The translations under genes were made by a program, and so were the position numbers. Positions 18,808 to 26,289 of a DNA stretch of 64,000 bases are shown here, piece after piece. How positions within the stretch are numbered: the stretch's first letter is position 1; every line of letters begins with the position of its first letter. Source of the DNA: Cupriavidus basilensis (lineage in GTDB: Bacteria; Pseudomonadota; Gammaproteobacteria; Burkholderiales; Burkholderiaceae); the NCBI RefSeq assembly GCF_008801925.2, contig NZ_CP062804.1, forward strand, positions 2,480,001-2,544,000, written 5' to 3'. The notes under the pieces were generated by a model. The model did no database searches. It was not told the DNA's origin and was given only the letters and a program-made list of their open reading frames with translations.

Positions 18808-19626
18808 TCATTCGGCAAGTTCGCCCAGCATCCGGGCGAGGTCCAGTTCCGCCTCGCGGGTCTGGAAGCCGCGCGCCATGGCAGCTTCCATTCGGCGTTG
18901 CGCTGGCAGGGACCGCACGTTCTCCCCGAAGAGATCGGAATCGCGGCGAAAATCTTCGACGGATGCCAGCGCGATGGCATTGACGCGCTCCTTGACCATC
19001 ACGTGCCCGGCCGCCGGAAAACGTGCAATGCGTCGCGCCAGCGATGCGACGAAGTCGCCGAGCGATTGGGCGGGCAGCGCCCGGTTGATCCATCCATACC
19101 GTTCAGCGGTGTCCGCGTCGTAGTCCAACGCGCTCAGCATCACTTCGAGCGCCCGGCCGCGGCCCATCAGGCGGGTGAGGGACTGGGCCGCGCCGCCGCC
19201 GGGAATCAATCCGAACGCGGCTTCCATCTGGCTGAACACCGCGGTTTCCCGCGCAGCAAAGCGCATGTCGCACGCCAGCACGAATTCGCTGCCCGCGCCG
19301 CGCACACGCCCCTCGATCTGTGCAATGGAGACAAGCCGACTGGCGCTCAGGTGGCGGAACAGCAATGCGATCGATGGCTCTCCGGTCAGCTTTGCGGCTT
19401 CCTCGCGATACTCCTTTACCTTCGTCACATCTACGTGCGAGATGAAATAACCGGGGTCGGCACTGCTGAAGACGAGCACCTTGGTGCCGTCATCGGCTTC
19501 GGCGTCCCGGATCAGCGTGACCAGGTCGCGTACGAGCGCGGGTCCGAGCAGATTCATGGGTGGCGCGGCTATTTCCACGAACAGAACCGCTCCGTCGCGG
19601 TTCACCTTCAGCGTATCGAACGTCAT
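18808..19626 (-). CDS. enoyl-CoA hydratase/isomerase family protein
   Basis: 272 residues. Crotonase-fold features: EIAAPPMNLLG near the start, IEGRVRGAGSEFVLACDMRFAA (oxyanion-hole glycine block), and FGLIPGGGAAQSLTRLMGRGRA. The glutamates of a classical hydratase are not both obvious, so the exact reaction (hydration, isomerisation, hydrolysis) is uncertain. First gene of the minus-strand catabolic run; its start faces that of a LysR gene across 175 bases, so it is probably the main target of that regulator. Confidence 0.85.
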   Translation of the reverse strand: MTFDTLKVNRDGAVLFVEIAAPPMNLLGPALVRDLVTLIRDAEADDGTKVLVFSSADPGYFISHVDVTKVKEYREEAAKLTGEPSIALLFRHLSASRLVSIAQIEGRVRGAGSEFVLACDMRFAARETAVFSQMEAAFGLIPGGGAAQSLTRLMGRGRALEVMLSALDYDADTAERYGWINRALPAQSLGDFVASLARRIARFPAAGHVMVKERVNAIALASVEDFRRDSDLFGENVRSLPAQRRMEAAMARGFQTREAELDLARMLGELAE

Positions 19627-19763
19627 GGTTGGCTCCTGATGGGCAAGACCGGAAACAGGCTATGGAACATGTGGTCGCGCGCCCAATACGTTGACGCAAA
19701 GGATGAAAAAGGCGCGTCCGGATAGATAGGGAATCTAGGCCTCTCCAGGTCCGTTGAGTAGCC

Positions 19764-19782
19764 GGTAGAATTGGGAATTACC
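19764..19782. promoter_or_regulatory. imperfect inverted repeat, candidate LysR site
   Basis: GGTAGAATTGGGAATTACC has matching outer GGTA/TACC and inner AATT arms, and lies 20 bases before the LysR start in the divergent gap. Position suggests an autoregulatory or shared LysR site; evidence is only the symmetry. Confidence 0.35.
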
Positions 19783-19801
19783 CTTTCATCGGTGGAAGGC
19801 C

Positions 19802-20725
19802 ATGGATCGACTCGAGGCGATGGTCATTTTGTTGGCGGCAATAGACACCGGAAGGCTTTCCGCCGCAAGTCGAAAACTTCGCATTCCTTTGGCGACCGTG
19901 AGCCGACGCGTGTCGGAGTTGGAGGCACACCTGAATGTGCGGTTGCTCGTGCGCGGTACCCGCAAGCTGACACTGACGGAAGCCGGGCGTGCCTATGTGA
20001 CATCATGCCGGCGCGTTCTGGAGGAGATCGCGGAAATCGAACGTACGGCTTCGGGCGAATATCATGCGCCGCAGGGCGAACTCGTGATCAGCGTGCCGCC
20101 CGTGCTGGGCCGCATTCACGTCATGCCGGTGATCGTTGACTTTCTACGTGCGTTTCCGCAAGTCCGCATGCGGGTGCAATTGACGGACCGGCTCGTCAAT
20201 CTGCTGGACGAGCGGGTGGATCTGGTGCTGCGAATTGGAGAGCAACCGAGCAGCAGCTTGATTGGCACGCGTATTGGCCTGCTTCGGGAAGTGGTATGCG
20301 CAAGCCCCGCCTACCTGAAGCAGCGTGGGGCACCCGAGAAGCCTGAAGATCTTCTTTCACACGACTGCGTGACATACGAAGGGTATGCGGTTGGCAGCAA
20401 CTGGGAATTTCTCTCGAAAGGGCGGCCGCTGAAGATCGAGGTGCCATCCCGGCTCGTAGTGAACTCAGTGGAAGCTGCCGTCGTTGCCGCGGCGCAGGCG
20501 GCGGGCATTGCACGGGTGGCGTCGTACCAGATCGAAGAACTGGTGAAGTCGGGCAGCCTCAAGATGCTGCTGGAAGCCTTCGAGCCGCTACCGGCGCCGG
20601 TCAATCTGATATACGCGGGCCAGGGCCAGATACCGCTCAAGCTTCGGGCATTCATCGATTTTGCGGTGCCGAGATTGAGGGAAAGGCTCGGCCTGGCGCG
20701 CGCCGCGGGTCCACGGACGCCATAG
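19802..20725 (+). CDS. LysR-type transcriptional regulator
   Basis: 307 residues starting MDRLEAMVILLAAIDTGRLS, with GGAAGG before the ATG. The winged HTH covers residues 1-60 (LATVSRRVSELEAHLNVRLL) and the periplasmic-binding-like effector domain follows (GELVISVPPVLGRIHVMPVI, RVDLVLRIGEQPSSSLIGTR). This is the CrgA/DsdC-like subgroup common next to oxidoreductase genes. It is divergent from the ECH/hydrolase/ene-reductase cluster and most likely regulates it. Confidence 0.92.
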   Translation: MDRLEAMVILLAAIDTGRLSAASRKLRIPLATVSRRVSELEAHLNVRLLVRGTRKLTLTEAGRAYVTSCRRVLEEIAEIERTASGEYHAPQGELVISVPPVLGRIHVMPVIVDFLRAFPQVRMRVQLTDRLVNLLDERVDLVLRIGEQPSSSLIGTRIGLLREVVCASPAYLKQRGAPEKPEDLLSHDCVTYEGYAVGSNWEFLSKGRPLKIEVPSRLVVNSVEAAVVAAAQAAGIARVASYQIEELVKSGSLKMLLEAFEPLPAPVNLIYAGQGQIPLKLRAFIDFAVPRLRERLGLARAAGPRTP

Positions 20726-20759
20726 CCGCGCCGAAGGCGTGCCTCGACGCCGGCCTCGG

Positions 20760-20866
20760 AAGACGTCATTTCATGCCAGACGCCCCGGAACTTCACTTGC
20801 GCGAAGAACGAATTCGCCCCGGTGACCTGGTTATGCAGCGCGGTAATCGCTGCCGCGAATTCCTCC
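20760..20866 (-). pseudogene. tautomerase-like C-terminal fragment
   Basis: The minus strand encodes EFAAAITALHNQVTG followed by ANSFFAQVKFRGVWHE, resembling the middle of a 4-oxalocrotonate-tautomerase-like protein. A stop codon stands immediately before it and no catalytic N-terminal Pro is present. Fragment only. Confidence 0.4.
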
Positions 20867-21059
20867 TATGGCCCCGGGGATAGAAACCTGCGGATGCGGA
20901 ATCAGTGTATGGAGGCATGAAGGTTTCCTTACCGAGCCATGGAAGAGACTTGCTCTGTGGTGCCGCGTCAGGCTCACTACGCCTGAGGTGGTAAGCCAGG
21001 CTGGCGTACACGCAGATCACAAACCAGAGTGCGCCGAAGGCAATCAGGAAGTCATCCAT
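20793..21059 (-). CDS. small hypothetical membrane protein, C-terminus probably corrupted
   Basis: 88 codons. The N-terminus MDDFLIAFGALWFVICVYAS is one clear membrane helix, then a basic/polar tail (YHLRRSEPDAAPQSKSLPWLG). The last third overlaps the tautomerase fragment in another frame and looks like random basic sequence, so the original stop may be lost. Family not recognised. Alternatively it is non-coding. Confidence 0.35.
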   Translation of the reverse strand: MDDFLIAFGALWFVICVYASLAYHLRRSEPDAAPQSKSLPWLGKETFMPPYTDSASAGFYPRGHRRNSRQRLPRCITRSPGRIRSSRK

Positions 21060-21503
21060 GATTCCTCCGTTTTCCCTGCCATGTCGGTCACCTCGCGGGC
21101 ACGACCTGGCGCTTGCGAGAAAGCGTTGTCAGGCGATTTCATTGAGCTCCTTCCTATCGGGACGAACTGACGAATCTTCGGCGCTGGTGTTCGCTGCACC
21201 ACCCTGGGCGATGCCGGCCAACTGCGCTACGTCACTATCGTAAAGCCGATAACCAGTACATTCAAATAATTGTCATGGATACACTCCGCAAGGCTCCGGC
21301 GCGGCGGCACGAACCGATGATTTCGGCGCGGTGCCGACCCGGCAGCGCATCGTGAATGACTGGATTGGGTCTGTCGGATGCCGTAGCGAGCCAATGCGCG
21401 GGCACTGTCGGCTCCCGCAGCCACGCGCGAATCCGGCAACACAACAGTGCTCTGGAGAAGAACTACCAGCAAGCCGCCAGCCGGATCGCGCCCTGCCCGT
21501 AGG
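21060..21503. other. intergenic stretch, nothing recognised
   Basis: About 440 bases between the small membrane ORF and the MocR gene. Frames here are short, with unbiased composition; no RNA, repeat or protein family was recognised. Confidence 0.4.
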
Positions 21504-22835
21504 TCAGAAGGTCTGATCGGCAATCACTCGGGCCACGGCTTCCAGGGAATGCCTGAGTGTGGCCAAGCTGACGGAGCCAATTGCCAGCCGTATGGCGTGC
21601 GGCACATGAGCGGATGTCGAGAACGGATGGGCCGTCGACACTGAAATCCGTTCGCGCATCAACGCCATCGCGATCGCGTCCGCGCGAACCTCCTGTGCCA
21701 GGGGAAGCCAGATGAAGTACGACGCGGGATGACTGATCCTCCTCAACGGGCCCAGGACTTCAGCGGCAACGCCCTGACGCTGCATGGCGTCCCGCCGCTT
21801 GTCGGCTTCAAGTCTGGCCACCGTGCCGTCCTCGAGCCAGCCGCAGGCGATGGCCGTCATGGTCGCCGGGGTGTTCCAGGTCGTTGCCCGGATGGCCCTT
21901 TCTAGCCTGGGAATCCATTCACGCGGTGCACAGACAAAACCGACGCGCAGACCGGTCGCGACACTCTTCGACAAGCTCGACACATAGACCGTCGTCTCCG
22001 GCGCAAGGGATGCCAGTGGAGGTGGAGCGCCTTTAGCCAGGAATGCGTAGGCGGCGTCTTCAATGAGTATCAGTCCGTGTTCTCGGGCAATGGCGACAAG
22101 CTCCCGACGCCACCTTGCACTCATCACCCAGCCAAGCGGGTTATGGAGCGTCGGCATGGTGTACACGGCCCGTACCCGCCGCCGCCGGCACAGGGCCGCC
22201 AATGCGTCCAGGTCGGGGCCGTTCTCGGTGGCAGGAATCGGCGCGAGTTCCAGCCGATTGGCCTCGGCAGCAAGCTTGAATCCCGGGTAAGTCAGGGCGT
22301 CCACTGCAACCACGTCGCCGGGCTCAAGCAAGGCCATGGCGGTTATCGTCAGCCCCTGCTGTGCACCACTCACCAGCAACGCCGTTTCCGCCGATGCGGC
22401 CAGCCCCCGGCTGGCCAGGTGGCGCGCCACCGTCGCCCGCTCGTGCTCACGTCCGCCGTGGGGCTGGTATCGAAGCAGGGCCTCCAGGTCACCTGCGGCT
22501 GCGAGCTGGCGCAGCGCCGCCCTGAGAAGGTCTGCCTGGCCCGGCAATGAAGGATTGTTGAAGCTCAGGTCCACCGTGTCATCGCTCCATGCCTGCAGAT
22601 CGATGCCCTGGCCGCGAGGGAGCGCCTCCTTGACGAACGTGCCGCGGCCGGTTTCGCCGCTTACCAGTCCCATGACCTGCAACTCCGCATAGACACGCGT
22701 GGCCGTGACCAGCGCCAGTCCTTCGCGTGCCGCGAGATCGCGGTGCGTTGGCAGCCGCGTCCCGGGACGCAGGCGCCCCGCGCGGATGTCGGCCGCAAGA
22801 CGGTCGACCAGTTGCTTGTAGCGAGGCTGAGGCAT
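21504..22835 (-). CDS. MocR/PdxR-family GntR regulator with aminotransferase domain
   Basis: 443 residues from ATG 22835 (MPQPRYKQLVDRLAADIRAG); a start 21 bases upstream is also possible. An N-terminal GntR winged HTH (LRPGTRLPTHRDLAAREG, then GETGRGTFV) is fused to a fold-type-I aminotransferase domain: LLVSGAQQGL, PTLHNPLG, and the PLP lysine in VSSLSKSVATGLRVGFV. MocR proteins sense PLP or amino-acid aldimines and act as transcription factors. Divergent from the PfpI-family gene across about 90 bases, its likely target. Confidence 0.92.
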   Translation of the reverse strand: MPQPRYKQLVDRLAADIRAGRLRPGTRLPTHRDLAAREGLALVTATRVYAELQVMGLVSGETGRGTFVKEALPRGQGIDLQAWSDDTVDLSFNNPSLPGQADLLRAALRQLAAAGDLEALLRYQPHGGREHERATVARHLASRGLAASAETALLVSGAQQGLTITAMALLEPGDVVAVDALTYPGFKLAAEANRLELAPIPATENGPDLDALAALCRRRRVRAVYTMPTLHNPLGWVMSARWRRELVAIAREHGLILIEDAAYAFLAKGAPPPLASLAPETTVYVSSLSKSVATGLRVGFVCAPREWIPRLERAIRATTWNTPATMTAIACGWLEDGTVARLEADKRRDAMQRQGVAAEVLGPLRRISHPASYFIWLPLAQEVRADAIAMALMRERISVSTAHPFSTSAHVPHAIRLAIGSVSLATLRHSLEAVARVIADQTF

Positions 22836-22925
22836 GCCTGAGCGTATCCATGACAATTATTTGAGTGTATTGATTATCGGCTCTACGATGTCGCATTACA
22901 ACGTCCCCACTCGCACGAGGCTCCC

Positions 22926-23522
22926 ATGCACATCGCCATCCTGACCTTTGAAGGCTTTAACGAACTCGACTCCCTGATCGCGCTCAACATCCTCAATCGG
23001 GTAAAAGTGCCCGACTGGCGGGTTTCGATTGCCAGCCCGGCGGCCAAAGTGCGTTCGATGAACGGCGTGGTGCTGGAGGCGCAAGCATCCCTGAAGGACG
23101 CTTGCGATGCCGACGCGGTGCTGGTGGGCAGCGGGGTTCAGACCAGGAACGTTGTTGCCGATGCCGCCTTGATGTCGCAGCTGGGGTTCGACCCGACGCG
23201 CCAGTTGCTTGGCGCGCAGTGCTCGGGAACGCTCTTACTTGCAAAACTGGGCCTGCTGGACGGCGTTCCGGCCTGCACGGACCTGACCACCAAGCCTTGG
23301 GTCGAGGAGGCAGGTGTGGCCGTGCTCAATCAGCCGTTCGTGGCCAAGGGGAACGTCGCGACCGCCGGCGGCTGCCTGTCGTCGCAGTATCTGGCGGCCT
23401 GGTTCATCGCGCGTCTGAAAGGTGTCGAGGCTGCACGTAGTGCGATTCACTATGTGGCGCCAGTGGGAGAAAAGGAGGCCTACGTGACGCGTGCGATGGC
23501 GAACATTTCGCCGTTCCTCTAA
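22926..23522 (+). CDS. DJ-1/PfpI family protein
   Basis: 198 residues. Flavodoxin-like class-I amidotransferase fold: MHIAILTFEGFNELDSLIALN at the N-terminus, and the nucleophile elbow GAQCSGTLLLAKLGLL with Cys99. Members include glyoxalase III-like, isonitrile-hydratase-like and stress proteins. The C-terminal HYVAPVGEKEAYVTRAM is also found in isonitrile-hydratase-like relatives. It is divergent from the MocR gene. Exact activity unknown. Confidence 0.85.
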   Translation: MHIAILTFEGFNELDSLIALNILNRVKVPDWRVSIASPAAKVRSMNGVVLEAQASLKDACDADAVLVGSGVQTRNVVADAALMSQLGFDPTRQLLGAQCSGTLLLAKLGLLDGVPACTDLTTKPWVEEAGVAVLNQPFVAKGNVATAGGCLSSQYLAAWFIARLKGVEAARSAIHYVAPVGEKEAYVTRAMANISPFL

Positions 23523-23691
23523 TCCGCGCTGCGTCTCGCATGGCAGGTTACTGCGGGCACTCGGCCAGTTTCGATCCGTCGACCAGGAGCGGCAGGCCCA
23601 TTCAGTCTACAGCCAGACCCAAGCCTGCCTATTGCCGTCACCGGACATCCCCGCGTGCGGGACGCTCTCGATGCACTGACTCGGCCAGGTG

Positions 23692-23732
23692 TTTACTTCG
23701 CATGCGAATTTTTTATATACTTCGCATGCGAA
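23692..23732 (+). promoter_or_regulatory. promoter with two MarR-type palindromic operators
   Basis: TTTACT (23692-23697) and TATATA (23714-23719), 16 bases apart, form a likely sigma-70 promoter. A perfect 12-base palindrome TTCGCATGCGAA occupies the spacer (23697-23708) and is repeated exactly at 23721-23732, at the expected transcription start. Start-to-start spacing is 24 bases. A near copy precedes the marR-like gene at 25028. Occupation would block RNA polymerase. Confidence 0.8.
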
Positions 23733-23782
23733 CCAAAACCGGATGCCTGCACGGCATCCCGCAACCCATCTGGAGACCGACC

Positions 23783-24559
23783 ATGACCTCGGAAATTCGT
23801 GTTGACCTAACCGGCGGCGTTTTGACCATTACGATTGCCCGGGCAGACAAGAAGAATGCCTTGACGAACGAGATGTACGGCGCACTCGCCGACACTATCG
23901 AGCAGGCTCAGCAGGACCGCCATATCCGTGTATTGCTGCTGCAGGGGGACGGGGACATTTTTACGGCGGGCAATGATGTGGGCGAATTCGCAGCAATAGC
24001 GGCGGGAAATGGCCCCAGCGAACGCCACGTGCAGCGCTTTCTGCGCGCCCTTGCCAACTCGACCGTGCCAATTGTCGCCGCGGTCAACGGCAAGGCCGTC
24101 GGCATTGGCACCACCATGTTGCTGCATTGCGATTACGTCGTGCTCGCGCAGGATGCTCAACTGATCATGCCCTTCGTGAACCTTGCCCTTGTTCCCGAGG
24201 CGGCTTCGAGTTACCTGCTGCCCCTGCGCATCGGGCACGTCAGGGCCTTCGAGATGTTCGCGATGGGCGAGCCGCTTGACGCGCAAACCGCCGTGGCATG
24301 GGGCATCGCGAACAAGGTTTGCGCCAATGACCAGTTGCGGGCAAACGCGCGCCTGATGGCCGAAAAGATTGCCGCCAGGCCCGCCGGGTCGCTTCGCGCA
24401 ATGAAAAAGCTCATGCGAGACGCGGAGAAACTGGTTTCGCAGATGAACAGCGAAAGCGCCAGGTTCGAGGAGCGGCTGGCCAGTGCCGAAGCCAAGGAAG
24501 CCTTCTTGGCCTTCGCCGAGAAGCGCAAACCGGACTTCACCAAGGTCGCCCCGCAGTAA
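23783..24559 (+). CDS. enoyl-CoA hydratase/isomerase family protein
   Basis: 258 residues from ATG 23783 (MTSEIRVDLTGGVLTITIAR). A longer frame reaches upstream through the operator region and is ruled out by the promoter. Crotonase features: KKNALTNEMYGAL, DGDIFTAGNDVGEF (first oxyanion block), NGKAVGIGTTMLLHCDYVV, and a hydrophobic LVPEAASSYLLP. The position of the second catalytic Glu (PEAASS) is retained, consistent with a hydratase or delta3-delta2-isomerase. It stands alone behind a tightly controlled promoter, convergent with the MarR gene, which suggests induction by a fatty or aromatic acid (or its CoA ester). Confidence 0.9.
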   Translation: MTSEIRVDLTGGVLTITIARADKKNALTNEMYGALADTIEQAQQDRHIRVLLLQGDGDIFTAGNDVGEFAAIAAGNGPSERHVQRFLRALANSTVPIVAAVNGKAVGIGTTMLLHCDYVVLAQDAQLIMPFVNLALVPEAASSYLLPLRIGHVRAFEMFAMGEPLDAQTAVAWGIANKVCANDQLRANARLMAEKIAARPAGSLRAMKKLMRDAEKLVSQMNSESARFEERLASAEAKEAFLAFAEKRKPDFTKVAPQ

Positions 24560-24593
24560 GTCGAGTGCCTCGCTGTCCGGCCGCTACCCAGCG

Positions 24594-25028
24594 TTACACC
24601 TCGCCGTCGTCGGCGGCCGGAAACTTCGTCTGCAAGCTGGTCAGCCACCGCGCTACCACGTCAATCTCGGCCGCGGTAAAACCTTCGGTCAGTCTGGCAT
24701 TCGTTTCCTTCATGCCAGCCTTGGCACGCTGGCGAGCCGAGCGTCCTGCCTCTGTCAGCCATAGGCGCGATGCACGGCGATCGGTCTCGTCCGGCCGGCG
24801 CTCGATCAGGCCGGCCCTTTCGGTCCGGTCAGCCAGACCGCTCATCCCGGGTGCGCCCAGGTCCAGCGCTGCGGCGGCCTCGCTCATCAGCGCGCCGTCG
24901 TTGCTGCCCAGAAAGAAAAGCAGCCCAGCCTGGGCCGCTGTCGCACCGCCCGTAGCCGTGCGTACTTGCGACCACCGATGCAGTCGACGCTGGCCGACAT
25001 TCAGTAGATAGACGAGGCGATGCTCCAT
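24594..25028 (-). CDS. MarR family transcriptional repressor
   Basis: 144 residues. MarR winged HTH: TAAQAGLLFFLGSNDGALMSE then LDLGAPGMSGLADRTERAGL and the wing RRPDETDRRASRLWLT. Homodimeric repressors of this family bind short palindromes and are released by small acids or phenolics. A site TTCACATGCGAA lies 30 bases upstream of its own start, and two perfect versions cover the promoter of the convergent enoyl-CoA hydratase, so it probably represses both itself and that gene. Confidence 0.92.
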   Translation of the reverse strand: MEHRLVYLLNVGQRRLHRWSQVRTATGGATAAQAGLLFFLGSNDGALMSEAAAALDLGAPGMSGLADRTERAGLIERRPDETDRRASRLWLTEAGRSARQRAKAGMKETNARLTEGFTAAEIDVVARWLTSLQTKFPAADDGEV

Positions 25029-25057
25029 GTCTGTGACGGATATAGGAAGTTATTTAG

Positions 25058-25069
25058 TTCACATGCGAA
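25058..25069. promoter_or_regulatory. MarR operator half-conserved copy (autoregulation)
   Basis: TTCACATGCGAA differs by one base from the perfect palindrome upstream of the enoyl-CoA hydratase gene and is located in the promoter region of the marR-like gene. Confidence 0.65.
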
Positions 25070-25283
25070 TTTTATCACGTGCCCGGTGTTGGCCGTCGAG
25101 GTGGTGTGTCGACGGAATCGACTGAGGCTTGTTGCCGCGACCGACCAAAGTATGGCTAATGGTATGCAATGGCTCCGAGCGGTGAGATCCGCGAGAGTCG
25201 AGTCTGCATCTTGCAATGCCGCCAGTCGGCAACCCTGGCTCGGACGGCCGCGACGAAAAAAAAGCCGCTAAGCGGCGCGGGGC

Positions 25284-25640
25284 TCAGGCATTGATCCAGG
25301 CGCGCGCCTGATCCAGCTCGTTGACGTGGAACGCCTTGACTTCGGCCTTCGTGAAGAACCGCGCCAGATGCATCGAGGCGTGGATCCATCCCGCATCGGC
25401 CACCACGGCGGCGCGTGTGATTTTGCGGGCCACGGAAACGCCGAGCGTCAGGTCGGTCCACAGCGCCTTTGGCTCGATGCCGGTGAAATGCTCGATGCGT
25501 TCGAGCACGCGGGTCTTGCCGTTCAGTTCGAGATCCTCTCGCAGGCGCGCGATGGCTTCGCGCAGATCGTGGTCAGTGATTTTGCCTTCGACGGAAATCT
25601 CGACAACCGGGGAATCGGGGGCGGTGTGATACAGGATCAT
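25284..25640 (-). CDS. SpoIIAA-like (STAS-related) small protein
   Basis: 118 residues from ATG 25640 (MILYHTAPDSPVVEISVEGK). The pattern VVEISVEGKITDHDLREAIARL with later AVVADAGWIHASMHLARFF matches the SpoIIAA-like family (CRAL-TRIO/STAS-like fold), whose members are soluble and of unknown function. Spacing on both sides is large, so it seems monocistronic. Confidence 0.75.
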   Translation of the reverse strand: MILYHTAPDSPVVEISVEGKITDHDLREAIARLREDLELNGKTRVLERIEHFTGIEPKALWTDLTLGVSVARKITRAAVVADAGWIHASMHLARFFTKAEVKAFHVNELDQARAWINA

Positions 25641-26238
25641 GGCAGGACCATTTGGCTGGGGATACGTTACACGCTCAGGCACGGGAAAACCTGGCGTTCG
25701 ATCACCTCCTGATAGTACGCCTGATGGCGGAAATTCATCGCCGTCGTAGATCGAACTCGGTCACGCTACGGTCTCCTGACCGGGCAGTACCGCCCTCCTT
25801 CCCCGACCACGCTCACCGAAATCCGCGACCGCGTTTGGAAAGACTATTCGCGTTTCTCCCGATCGGCTCGTTGACGCAGGCGGAATTCATCGGTGGCCCG
25901 ACGAACGGCGAAGAGCGCCAGATCGCTCTCGACACGGGGTGAACGAAGCCACCAGGTCGGTGGCTCTTTTTGTTTGCGGCGCTGGCACGACTTGGCGGCC
26001 TAGCCCCAGGCGAATTGTGATTCAAACGGCAACTAATAAGCCTGATCCATGATTTGGACGATTGACCGTTAATCCCTGCGCTTGTGGGGTTTCAAGTCGA
26101 GGGGTGTCGCTTCATCTCGGCTCTGTTTGCCTGCTGGTTCCGAGCGACTCAGCACGCCAGTTCGGCAGAATCTTACGTGCGCCCCATGGGCTACATATAA
26201 GGCTGTATTTGGCGCAATCCGACAATAAAAGTGAGCTA
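25641..26238. other. intergenic stretch with one terminator, otherwise no gene recognised
   Basis: About 600 bases before polyphosphate kinase. Short frames at 25652-25942 have no family resemblance. The only clear element is a plus-strand terminator at 25947. The terminator implies that some plus-strand transcript ended here, perhaps a lost gene or a small RNA. Confidence 0.4.
25947..25972 (+). terminator. rho-independent terminator
   Basis: Perfect seven-base stem AGCCACC/GGTGGCT with a five-base loop, followed by CTTTTTG. No intact plus-strand gene ends just before it. Confidence 0.7.
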
Positions 26239-26260
26239 TTATGACACTGGCATGTCATAA
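26239..26260. promoter_or_regulatory. inverted repeat upstream of polyphosphate kinase
   Basis: TTATGACA-CTGGCA-TGTCATAA, eight-base perfect arms, 30 bases before the kinase ATG. The right arm (TGTCATAAACACTCAC) loosely recalls half of a Pho box, so phosphate control by PhoB is possible but the symmetry points rather to a dimeric regulator. Confidence 0.5.
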
Positions 26261-26289
26261 ACACTCACACAGCACTCAACCAGCCCGAT

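Noticed and set aside
25652..25942. 96-codon frame ending before the terminator at 25947
   Set aside because: No ribosome site, no similarity, overlaps the SpoIIAA-like gene promoter; kept only as intergenic.
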